From positions 1 through 13,940 of the forward strand of contig URYG01000071.1 in NCBI GenBank assembly GCA_900551985.1: DNA of 13,940 nt, given 5' to 3'. Below the pieces are notes generated by a model. The model was not told where the DNA came from. It saw only the letters and a list, made by a program, of their open reading frames with translations, and did no database searches. The stretch's first letter is position 1; each line of letters begins with the position of its first letter. The stretch is from an uncultured Prevotella sp. (GTDB taxonomy: Bacteria > Bacteroidota > Bacteroidia > Bacteroidales > Bacteroidaceae). This document shows positions 7,427 through 13,940 of this stretch, in pieces. The position numbers and the translations under genes were made by a program.

Positions 7427-8689
7427 TTATTGTTCGAATTCAGCTCTCAATACCTTGAGTACGTTATCCACGGTTTCCTCCTCAAGGTCAGCCTTCTCTA
7501 CGATCATGTCACGTGGGGCATTGAGCACCTGCTTAGCAGTGTCATAACCGATACCCTTGATGGCATCGATAACCCACTGGTCAATCTCGTCAGAGAATTC
7601 ATCCAGGTAGATATCCTCGTCAGCCTCATTCTCATCTACCTCACGGAATACGTCGATGGTATATTCTGTCAACATAGAAGCCAACTTGATGTTCATACCG
7701 CCACGGCCGATAGCCAGGCTAACCTCCTCAGGCTTCAGGAACACCTCAGCCTTCTTGTTCTCCTCGTCGATATTCACAGATGTAATATTGGCTGGTGCCA
7801 AGGCACGCTGGATAAACAACTTGGTATTAGAGCTATAGTTGATGACGTCGAGGTTCTCGTTGCAAAGCTCGCGAACGATACCGTGAACACGGCTACCCTT
7901 AACACCTACACAAGCTCCAACTGGGTCGATACGCTCATCGAAGCTCTCTACAGCAATCTTGGCACGCTCTCCTGGGAGACGGGCAATGCGACGGATAGCA
8001 ACCAAGCCATCAGCAATCTCTGGAACCTCTGCCTCCAACAGACGCTGCAGGAAGATTGGTGCTGTACGGCTCAAGATAATCTTAGGATTGTTGTTATCAT
8101 TGTCAACACGAAGGATGACAGCACGCACAGTCTCACCCTTACGATACATATCGCCAGGAATCTGCTCTGCCTTAGGCAACATCAACTCGTTGTTCTCGTC
8201 ATCAACGATAAGAACCTCGCGCTTCCAAACCTGATAAACCTCACCAGAGATTACCTGTCCAACACGGTCTTTATACTTATTGTAGAGTGAGTCGTGCTCA
8301 AGCTCAAGAATCTTAGAAGCCAAAGTCTGGCGAAGAGTTAAGATGGCACGGCGACCGAACTTATTGAAATCTACCTTCTCGCTCACATCCTCACCTACCT
8401 CATAGTCAGGCTCAATCTTGCGTGCTTCGGTAAGTGTAATTTCCTTGTTCTCATCCTCTACCTCACCATCAGCAACAACGACACGGTTACGATAAATTTC
8501 GAAGTCACCCTTGTCTGGGTTTACGATCACATCGAAATTCTCATCACTACCGAAAATCCTGGCAAGTACATTGCGGAAGCTTTCCTCCAACACACTTACC
8601 AATGTAGTACGGTCGATATTCTTGGTTTCTTTAAACTCGCGGAATGTATCAATCATACTCGCTGTTAATTCTTGCTCTTTTTTAGCCAT
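7427..8689 (-). CDS. nusA: Transcription termination/antitermination factor NusA
   Basis: NusA binds RNA polymerase and nascent RNA and modulates pausing, termination and antitermination. The 420-residue protein has the expected order. An N-terminal polymerase-binding domain spans about 1-130, and an S1 domain about 138-205 (DRVGQVISGEVYQV onward). KH1 has its loop at GVKG (262-265), and KH2 has GRGG within AIGRGGMNIKLAS (326-338). A short acidic region (352-368) and a helical C-terminus follow. The tandem acidic repeats of E. coli NusA are absent, as usual outside Proteobacteria. It starts 3 bases after the rimP stop, without a clear Shine-Dalgarno, suggesting translational coupling to rimP. 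infB follows after 63 bases. Confidence 0.97.
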   Translation of the reverse strand: MAKKEQELTASMIDTFREFKETKNIDRTTLVSVLEESFRNVLARIFGSDENFDVIVNPDKGDFEIYRNRVVVADGEVEDENKEITLTEARKIEPDYEVGEDVSEKVDFNKFGRRAILTLRQTLASKILELEHDSLYNKYKDRVGQVISGEVYQVWKREVLIVDDENNELMLPKAEQIPGDMYRKGETVRAVILRVDNDNNNPKIILSRTAPIFLQRLLEAEVPEIADGLVAIRRIARLPGERAKIAVESFDERIDPVGACVGVKGSRVHGIVRELCNENLDVINYSSNTKLFIQRALAPANITSVNIDEENKKAEVFLKPEEVSLAIGRGGMNIKLASMLTEYTIDVFREVDENEADEDIYLDEFSDEIDQWVIDAIKGIGYDTAKQVLNAPRDMIVEKADLEEETVDNVLKVLRAEFEQ

Positions 8690-8692
8690 AGC

Positions 8693-9160
8693 TTATTTGA
8701 AACTGATTATATATTTTGTATATTTTACTTTATCCATCTGGTAAACATGATCAACCTCCTGCTTCACAGGACGCTTCTTGCCCTCTACCTTCACTTTTTC
8801 TTCTACGCCTACTGTGAAATCATTGCCATCCACAGCCTTCAAGATGCCCTTTACCTTGATACCGTCAGCATCAAGCACCTCTACCTCCTTGCCAATGAAG
8901 TTGATATACTGCTGTGGAACCTTGAATGGTTGACCCAGACCAGCAGAGCCTACTTCCAGCTCATAGTCCTCGTCATCACGACTCAATCGTTCCTCGATAT
9001 ATCTACTCAAAGCCACACAATCTTCAATCCATACACCATCTACATGGTCAATCTCGACTACGATACGATTGTCTGGACTGATTTCAATGTCCACCAAGAA
9101 ATATTCCTGATCTTGGAGCCATTCATCAACTAATTTTTTTACGACGTTTTTATCTATCAT
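8693..9160 (-). CDS. rimP: Ribosome maturation factor RimP
   Basis: RimP binds the immature 30S subunit and assists its assembly. The 155-residue protein has the two-domain layout of the family. An alpha/beta N-terminal domain contains FLVDIEISPDNRIVVEID (21-38) and the boundary motif ELEVGSAGLGQPF (67-79, usually written as EVSSPGLDRPL). An SH3-like C-terminal domain follows from about residue 85. The motif differs in its second half from the common form but stays in place. Position directly upstream of nusA supports the call. The leader carries a recognisable promoter at 9222-9253 and a hairpin at 9180-9207. The start has only a weak AGG upstream in an AT-rich leader. Confidence 0.95.
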   Translation of the reverse strand: MIDKNVVKKLVDEWLQDQEYFLVDIEISPDNRIVVEIDHVDGVWIEDCVALSRYIEERLSRDDEDYELEVGSAGLGQPFKVPQQYINFIGKEVEVLDADGIKVKGILKAVDGNDFTVGVEEKVKVEGKKRPVKQEVDHVYQMDKVKYTKYIISFK

Positions 9161-9179
9161 ATATACCTATTTAAAATAA

Positions 9180-9207
9180 AATGAGGAACTCTTGCGAGCC
9201 CCTCATT
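9180..9207 (-). promoter_or_regulatory. GNRA-capped hairpin in the rimP leader (possible attenuator)
   Basis: On the minus-strand RNA the arms form a 12-pair stem with two adjacent G-U pairs and a GCAA tetraloop. On the plus strand the same two positions would be A-C mismatches, so the structure belongs to the rimP transcript. It begins within about ten bases of the expected transcription start and is followed by TTTATTTTA, so it has the form of an early terminator. The rimP start is 19 bases further on. Confidence 0.55.
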
Positions 9208-9221
9208 CCACTGAACGTGTG

Positions 9222-9253
9222 CAAAATTACTAATATTTTTGAAAATCTCCAAA
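9222..9253 (-). promoter_or_regulatory. Promoter of rimP-nusA-infB (Bacteroidota type)
   Basis: The minus strand reads TTTG (9250-9253), a 20-base spacer, then TAATTTTG (9222-9229). This matches the housekeeping promoter of Bacteroidota (-33 TTTG, -7 TAnnTTTG). Start of transcription is expected near 9215, giving a leader of about 55 bases. Confidence 0.75.
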
Positions 9254-9275
9254 GATTTTTCTGTTTTTTATTCAT

Positions 9276-9307
9276 AACCTGCGCAATTTTAGGCGATTGT
9301 GCAGGTT
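9276..9307. terminator. Hairpin between the S41 protease gene and rimP
   Basis: Arms 9276-9287 and 9296-9307 flank an 8-base loop. As plus-strand RNA the stem has 12 pairs including one G-U and runs into a T-tract, the form of an intrinsic terminator. As minus-strand RNA it has an A-C mismatch and no U-tract. It sits 7 bases past the stop codon of the protease gene, so it may mark the 3' end of that mRNA, but its best orientation faces the other way. Confidence 0.5.
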
Positions 9308-9314
9308 TTTGTTG

Positions 9315-10979
9315 CTATTTCTTCACAGGATGGAGTATTTTGCCGTATTCTTCCGGAGAATTTAACAACTTGACGGCAGCCTTAACCTGCTTGTCGTAGC
9401 GCAGGGAATTCTGGATGGCTCCAGCCTGGAAATAATAAGCTGCCACGATGTCGTTTTCCAAAAGTTGCTTAATATATTCTTTGTTGAAATCCAAGTCTTT
9501 TGCCACATTGTGACTCAACTTCTTTTTCAACGCCTCGAACTCAGGCTTTGCATCCTCGTAATATCCTTCAAACTTAGCGAGTTTCTCCAAATCCTTGAGA
9601 TATTTCTCCGTCTCACGGTCGTACTTGAAATCCGCTTTCAGAACGCGGGATTTAAACTCGTCATAGTCAGCATCTGTCAGTGTAAAATCCTTAGCTGGCG
9701 CAATAGTAGGATGCTTGGCGATGTAATCCACTTCGTAGTTGAGCATCACCTCATTACTGTCGCGGGCACCGGCGAGATAGAAAGCAATGTTCGGCAAGGA
9801 ATCCGGCTTCACCTCTACATCCGGCTTCACGCCGCCTCCATCACGCACCTCTCTTCCTCCGGCAGTATAGAACACCTTGGTAAGCGAGTCGGGAACATGC
9901 TCTACATAGCCGCCTTTAGCATGCTTGTAGTTAAGCGCCTGTACGCATCTGCCACTTGGGATGTAATACTTGGCTGTGGTAAGTTTCATCTGTCCATTGT
10001 ATGGCAAATCCATGGTGGTCTGTACCAGACCTTTTCCATACGTGCGCGTACCTAATATAATAGCACGGTCATAGTCCTGCAGACTACCGCTCATAATCTC
10101 GCTGGAACTGGCTGTGTTTCCACTCACCAGAACTACCATCGGCATCACGGAATCAACAGGTTCTACCGTTGTCTTGTATTCATTGTTGGAACGTTGCAAT
10201 CTACCCTTCATCTTCAATACGGTCTTTCCCTTTGGCAAGAACATATTGACGATGCTTACGGCCTCGCTCACCGAACCGCCTCCATTGCTTCTGAGGTCGA
10301 AGACGAGTCCCTTGGCTCCCTGCTTCTTCAGGTCGATGAAAGCACGGCGCACATCCTTGGCACAATTATCGGTGAAAGAATTGAAGTTGATGTAACCGAT
10401 ACCACCTTCCATCATTCCGTAATATGGTAGGAAAGCCATCTGGATGGTACGGCGAGTTACCTTAACCTTCAGTATCTTACCAGTACTTGGTCGCTTTACC
10501 TTCAACATAAAGGAAGAACCCGGTTCTCCACGAAGATGATCGCTCACATAGCCTACTTCCTTATTGGTCATATCCTCGTCATCGATACTCAGAATGATAT
10601 CACCCTTTTTCAATCCCACTTCTGCAGCAGGCATGTTGGCATAAGGTTCACTGATACACACACGCTGCAACTGGAAGTTATAGCGCACCACAGCTCCCAC
10701 ACCTGCATATTTGCCGGTGAGCATATTCTTCAGTTCGTTGACTTTTTCCTCCGGATAGTAAGTAGTATAAGGGTCGAGGCTTCCCAACATCGCCTTAACG
10801 CCATTGCCCACCACCTCTTCGGCATCGAGCGTATCAACGTACATCAGGTCAAGATTCTTATAGATGGCATTGAAGATATCCATATTCTTAGCCATCTTGA
10901 AATCGTAATCTTTATCTGTTTGTGCAAAAGATGGCACCACGAGAAGCGCCATCAGCAATGAAACCAATACTTTTTTCAT
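9315..10979 (-). CDS. S41-family C-terminal processing protease with PDZ domain
   Basis: This is a periplasmic serine protease of the Ctp/Prc family, which cleaves proteins near their C-termini. The 554-residue product begins with a signal peptide (MKKVLVSLLMALLVVPSFA, cleavage likely after residue 19). A cap/N-terminal helical part is followed by a PDZ domain at about 85-165 (YAGVGAVV to MLKVKRP) and then the S41 core. The motif FDLRSNGGG lies at 227-235. The Ser/Lys dyad is Ser291 in NTASSSEI and Lys316 in YGKGLVQ, with Gln320. Spacing of 25 and then 4 residues matches the family. A helical C-terminal region of about 125 residues closes the protein. AAGGT lies about 5 bases before the start. 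It stands alone, divergent from tRNA-Asn. Its substrate cannot be read from the sequence. Confidence 0.95.
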   Translation of the reverse strand: MKKVLVSLLMALLVVPSFAQTDKDYDFKMAKNMDIFNAIYKNLDLMYVDTLDAEEVVGNGVKAMLGSLDPYTTYYPEEKVNELKNMLTGKYAGVGAVVRYNFQLQRVCISEPYANMPAAEVGLKKGDIILSIDDEDMTNKEVGYVSDHLRGEPGSSFMLKVKRPSTGKILKVKVTRRTIQMAFLPYYGMMEGGIGYINFNSFTDNCAKDVRRAFIDLKKQGAKGLVFDLRSNGGGSVSEAVSIVNMFLPKGKTVLKMKGRLQRSNNEYKTTVEPVDSVMPMVVLVSGNTASSSEIMSGSLQDYDRAIILGTRTYGKGLVQTTMDLPYNGQMKLTTAKYYIPSGRCVQALNYKHAKGGYVEHVPDSLTKVFYTAGGREVRDGGGVKPDVEVKPDSLPNIAFYLAGARDSNEVMLNYEVDYIAKHPTIAPAKDFTLTDADYDEFKSRVLKADFKYDRETEKYLKDLEKLAKFEGYYEDAKPEFEALKKKLSHNVAKDLDFNKEYIKQLLENDIVAAYYFQAGAIQNSLRYDKQVKAAVKLLNSPEEYGKILHPVKK

Positions 10980-11008
10980 GTTTACCTTGTTATATGATTA
11001 TTCGACCA

Positions 11009-11016
11009 CAAAAGTA
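11009..11016 (-). promoter_or_regulatory. Probable -7 box of the S41 protease promoter
   Basis: The minus strand reads TACTTTTG, a match to TAnnTTTG, 29 bases before the start codon. No TTTG is found at the expected upstream distance (TGGC or GGCA lies there), so only half of the promoter pattern is supported. Confidence 0.5.
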
Positions 11017-11117
11017 CTCATTTCTTCTCGAAAACTGCCATAATTGATGCAAAAAGTAGTGAAAACCACCGAAAAATGCACTTTTTTTATGAAAAACAGA
11101 AAAAAGTTGCCGAAAAA

Positions 11118-11149
11118 TTTGGCTGAATGAAGAAAAGTTAGTACTTTTG
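11118..11149 (+). promoter_or_regulatory. Promoter of tRNA-Asn (Bacteroidota type)
   Basis: TTTG (11118-11121), a 20-base spacer and TACTTTTG (11142-11149) match both elements of the Bacteroidota housekeeping promoter with the same spacing as the rimP promoter. Transcription should start near 11156, about 35 bases before the mature tRNA. Confidence 0.8.
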
Positions 11150-11190
11150 CACACGCAAATAAGAAACGTAATGTTTCTGCAATGCAAAAT

Positions 11191-11264
11191 GCTTCAATAG
11201 CTCAGTTGGTTAGAGCACCTGACTGTTAATCAGGGGGTCGTTGGTTCAAGCCCATCTTGAAGCG
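11191..11264 (+). tRNA. tRNA-Asn (anticodon GTT)
   Basis: The acceptor stem pairs GCTTCAA (11191-11197) with TTGAAGC (11257-11263), followed by discriminator G. The D stem is GCTC/GAGC (11200-11203, 11213-11216). The anticodon stem is CCTGA/TCAGG (11218-11222, 11230-11234) with loop CTGTTAA and anticodon GTT at 11225-11227. The variable loop is five bases. The T loop TTCAAGC is standard, but the T stem GTTGG/CCATC (11240-11244, 11252-11256) has a T-T mismatch at its second pair. CCA is not encoded (GCC then T follows), so it would be added after transcription. It has its own promoter and terminator. Confidence 0.97.
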
Positions 11265-11272
11265 CCTTACAT

Positions 11273-11312
11273 AAGCCTTGCAAGTTTCCACTTGCAGGGC
11301 TTTATTGTTTTT
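11273..11312 (+). terminator. Intrinsic terminator of tRNA-Asn
   Basis: Arms 11273-11284 and 11291-11302 make a 12-pair stem with one T-G pair and a 6-base loop, followed by TATTGTTTTT. It lies 8 bases after the tRNA. Confidence 0.85.
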
Positions 11313-11416
11313 AGACATCTTAAAGTTTCCCCCTATTTACACCCAACGTTCTTAGTCGATCTTCCCCTTTACACTCATCGCGAATCTTTTACATATAATT
11401 CTGCAACTAAAAGTTT
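11313..11416. other. Non-coding spacer with no recognised element
   Basis: Between the tRNA terminator and the 22-base repeat array, about 100 bases of AT-rich, pyrimidine-heavy sequence hold no convincing ORF, RNA gene, or TAnnTTTG promoter. It forms part of the gene-free region 11265-11608. Confidence 0.6.
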
Positions 11417-11526
11417 CCTCAAGGAGAATATATTTTTTCCTTAAGGGAAATTATTTTTTTCCTTAAGGGAAAATATTTATATCCTTAAGGGAAAGTATAT
11501 TTTTCCTTAAGGATACTGTTTCATAG
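11417..11526. repeat. Array of five 22-base repeats centred on palindromic CCTTAAGG
   Basis: The core CCTTAAGG occurs at 11439, 11461, 11483 and 11505, with a one-base variant CCTCAAGG at 11417. The step is exactly 22 bases each time. The middle three units continue as CCTTAAGGGAAA and are filled out with A/T only. The fifth unit diverges after the core. The core is a perfect 8-base palindrome, extended by flanking T and A runs. The array lies between the tRNA-Asn terminator and the pnp terminator, so it should be poorly transcribed from either side. That suggests a DNA-level role such as protein binding, but no function is shown. Confidence 0.9.
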
Positions 11527-11535
11527 GGTTCAGAG

Positions 11536-11577
11536 AAAAAAAACGGGTGCATTCCGCTTTTTTGACGAAATGCACCC
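11536..11577 (-). terminator. Intrinsic terminator of pnp
   Basis: On the minus strand arms 11577-11566 and 11556-11545 form a 12-pair GC-rich stem with one T-G pair and a 9-base loop, followed one base later by eight T residues (11536-11543). It lies about 30 bases after the pnp stop. Confidence 0.9.
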
Positions 11578-11608
11578 ATCTATATTTATTAATGTAATAA
11601 TACTAGGA

Positions 11609-13936
11609 TTATTCTACATCATTGTTATGATCCAAAGAATCGTTGAAATCCTTAGGAGCCTGCTCCTCGTTACGATGCTCGTAACGACGTGGCTGACGAG
11701 CTGGACGCTCACCACGACCCTCATGACGATCATCACGACGACCGCGACGCTCACCGCGCTCACCACGCTCTGGACGTGGACGACGCTCACGCTCTACGTA
11801 ACCCTCTGGCTTCTCCATCAACACACGGTGAGAGAGCTTGTACTTGCCAGTCTTAGGATCAATCTCCATCAACTTCACCTTGATCTTGTCGCCTTCCTTG
11901 ATGCCAGCCTCTTCAACTGTCTCAAGACGCTTCCAATCAATCTCAGAGATGTGGAGCAAACCATCCTTACCTGGGAGAATCTCTACGAAGCAACCGTAAG
12001 GCATGATAGAGCGAACAGTACCCTCGTAAACCTCACCTACCTCAGGAACAGCTACGATAGCCTTGATCTTAGCCAAAGCTGCATCGATAGAATCCTTGTT
12101 AGGAGCAGATACCTGTACGTGACCCTTACCATCAGTCTCCTCGATAGTGATAGTAGCACCTGTATCCTCCTGCATCTGCTGGATAATCTTACCACCAGGG
12201 CCGATGACAGCACCGATGAACTCCTTAGGAATATCGAATGCTACGATACGTGGAACCTGTGGCTTCATCTCAGCACGTGGCTCAGAGATAGTCTCCATCA
12301 TGCAGTTGAGGATGTGCTCACGACCAGCCTTAGCCTGCATCAAAGCCTCCTCGAGAATCTCGAAGCTCAAACCGTCACACTTGATATCCATCTGTGTAGC
12401 GGTCAAACCATCGCGGGTACCTGTGGTCTTGAAGTCCATATCACCCAAGTGGTCCTCATCACCGAGGATATCACTGAGGATAGCATACTTGTCCTCACCT
12501 GGGTTCTTGATAAGACCCATAGCGATACCAGAAACAGGCTTCTTCATTGGAACACCAGCATCCATCAGGGCGAGTGTACCAGCACAAACAGTAGCCATAG
12601 AAGAAGAACCGTTAGACTCGAGGATCTGGCTTACCAAACGAACTGTGTAAGGGAAGTCTGTAGGAATCTGGCCCTTCAAACCACGCCATGCCAAGTGACC
12701 GTGACCAATCTCACGACGGCCTACACCGCGCTGAGCCTTAGCCTCACCTGTAGAGAATGGAGGGAAGTTATAGTGAAGGAGGAAGCGCTGGTAGCTCTTC
12801 TCGAGCACACCGTCGATAAGCTTCTCGTCCATCTTTGTACCGAGAGTACATGTAGAGAGAGACATAGTCTCACCACGCTGGAAGATAGCGCTTCCGTGAG
12901 GCATTGGGAGTGGAGACACCTCGCACCAGATAGGGCGGATATCTGTAGTAGCACGACCATCAAGACGCAAGCCCTCATCGAGGATGCAACGACGCATAGC
13001 ATCGCGCATTACGTCATCATAGTAGCGGGTAGCCTCAGCGTGCTTCTCCTCCAAGTCTTCCTCTGAAAGATCGGTATGAGCAGCGTCATACTTCTCAAGG
13101 AAGTCAGCCAAAACCTTGTCGAAAGCATCCTGGCGGGCATGCTTCTCCAAAGCCTGGTGGTTGATATCATAAGCAGGCTTGTAAAGCTCAGACTTGATCT
13201 GCTCACGGAGTTCCTCATCGTTGATCTCATGATCATACTCACGCTTTACGTCAGTACCCTTCTCCTTAGCCAACTCATACTGGAGCTCGCACATAGGCTT
13301 GATAGCCTCGGCAGCAGCCTTGAGGGCGCCGATCAGATCCTGCTCAGAAACTTCCTTCATCTCACCTTCCACCATCATGATGTTCTCCTTGGTAGCACCA
13401 ACCATGATATCCATGTCAGCCTCTTCCATCTGCTGGAATGTAGGGTTAACGACATACTCACCATTGATACGAGCTACACGAACCTCAGAGATGTAGTGTT
13501 CGAAAGGAATATCTGAACAAGCCATGGCAGCTGAAGCAGCGAAACCTGCAAGGGCATCTGGCTGGTCAACACCATCGGCTGAGAGCAACATTACCTGTAC
13601 GTAAACTTCTGCATGGTAGTTAGAAGGGAAAAGTGGACGCAAAGCACGGTCCACAAGGCGAGAGGTAAGGATCTCCTCATCGCTAGCCTTGCCTTCGCGC
13701 TTGGTGAAACCACCAGGGAAACGGCCAGCAGCACTGTACTGCTCACGGTAATCTACTTGCAAAGGCATGAAATCTGTACCCGGAACTGCATCCTTTGCTG
13801 CACAAACAGTTGCGAGAAGCACTGTGTTACCCATGCGGAGAACCGCAGCACCATCAGCCTGTTTTGCAACTTTTCCGGTCTCAATTGTGATGGTTCTTCC
13901 ATCAGGCAACTGAACACTTTTTGTAATTACGTTCAT
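11609..13936 (-). CDS. pnp: Polynucleotide phosphorylase (PNPase)
   Basis: PNPase degrades RNA 3' to 5' by phosphorolysis, as a ring-shaped trimer in the cytosol. The 775-residue protein has the full domain order. A first RNase PH domain carries GRFPGGF (71-77) and SRLVDRALRPLF (92-103). A helical linker covers about 240-315, and a second RNase PH domain carries STGEAKAQRGVGRREIGHG (395-413). The catalytic aspartates lie in LGDEDHLGDMDF, Asp493 and Asp499 matching E. coli Asp486 and Asp492. The KH domain has VIGPGGKII (577-585), and an S1 domain spans about 633-703. After S1 comes an extended Arg/Gly/Glu-rich tail (about 714-755) with an acidic end. The gene begins 4 bases from the right edge, so its promoter and leader are outside the window. 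A clear terminator follows. Confidence 0.98.
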   Translation of the reverse strand: MNVITKSVQLPDGRTITIETGKVAKQADGAAVLRMGNTVLLATVCAAKDAVPGTDFMPLQVDYREQYSAAGRFPGGFTKREGKASDEEILTSRLVDRALRPLFPSNYHAEVYVQVMLLSADGVDQPDALAGFAASAAMACSDIPFEHYISEVRVARINGEYVVNPTFQQMEEADMDIMVGATKENIMMVEGEMKEVSEQDLIGALKAAAEAIKPMCELQYELAKEKGTDVKREYDHEINDEELREQIKSELYKPAYDINHQALEKHARQDAFDKVLADFLEKYDAAHTDLSEEDLEEKHAEATRYYDDVMRDAMRRCILDEGLRLDGRATTDIRPIWCEVSPLPMPHGSAIFQRGETMSLSTCTLGTKMDEKLIDGVLEKSYQRFLLHYNFPPFSTGEAKAQRGVGRREIGHGHLAWRGLKGQIPTDFPYTVRLVSQILESNGSSSMATVCAGTLALMDAGVPMKKPVSGIAMGLIKNPGEDKYAILSDILGDEDHLGDMDFKTTGTRDGLTATQMDIKCDGLSFEILEEALMQAKAGREHILNCMMETISEPRAEMKPQVPRIVAFDIPKEFIGAVIGPGGKIIQQMQEDTGATITIEETDGKGHVQVSAPNKDSIDAALAKIKAIVAVPEVGEVYEGTVRSIMPYGCFVEILPGKDGLLHISEIDWKRLETVEEAGIKEGDKIKVKLMEIDPKTGKYKLSHRVLMEKPEGYVERERRPRPERGERGERRGRRDDRHEGRGERPARQPRRYEHRNEEQAPKDFNDSLDHNNDVE

Positions 13937-13940
13937 CTAA

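Noticed and set aside
11191..11264. tRNA-Asn as an integration site for a mobile element
   Set aside because: No integrase and no repeat of the tRNA 3' end is seen, and only about 340 bases separate it from the housekeeping gene pnp.
11417..11526. Reading the 22-base array as a CRISPR
   Set aside because: Conserved cores are about 8-12 bases, the intervening sequence is similar A/T fill rather than unique spacers of about 30 bases, and no cas genes are present.
11570..13066. 498-codon plus-strand open frame opposite pnp
   Set aside because: It is low-complexity Thr/Leu-rich sequence antisense to PNPase and starts inside the pnp terminator, so it is a shadow.

Overview
The window looks like a core chromosomal segment of a Bacteroidota member, most likely Prevotellaceae (Prevotella/Segatella-like). 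The support is the gene set and protein style, moderate GC, mostly weak or absent Shine-Dalgarno sites, and promoters of the Bacteroidota type (TTTG, a 20-base spacer, then TAnnTTTG) in front of two transcription units. The species assignment is inference; no database was searched.

All protein genes lie on the minus strand, so the biological order runs from right to left. At the right is pnp (polynucleotide phosphorylase), complete, with a strong terminator at 11536-11577. A plus-strand tRNA-Asn(GTT) with its own promoter and terminator converges on pnp. The roughly 340-base gap between them holds both terminators and an unusual array of five CCTTAAGG-centred repeats at exactly 22-base spacing. 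Left of the tRNA, and divergent from it, is a secreted S41 C-terminal processing protease. Next comes the translation/transcription cluster rimP-nusA-infB, with a good promoter and a GNRA-capped leader hairpin before rimP. Then come the iron-sulfur assembly genes sufB, sufC and sufD. sufD runs off the left edge with almost all of its length visible.

The genes act in three themes: ribosome maturation, transcription and translation initiation (RimP, NusA, IF-2), RNA decay (PNPase), and Fe-S cluster assembly by the SufBCD scaffold/ATPase complex. The main anomaly in the suf cluster is a gene for a signal-peptide-bearing, probable outer-membrane beta-barrel protein between sufB and sufC. Counted stretches of it are AT-richer than sufB. 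The most unusual non-coding structure is the 22-base palindromic array between tRNA-Asn and pnp. Otherwise the window is conserved housekeeping sequence; no mobile element, CRISPR array or defence system was seen.
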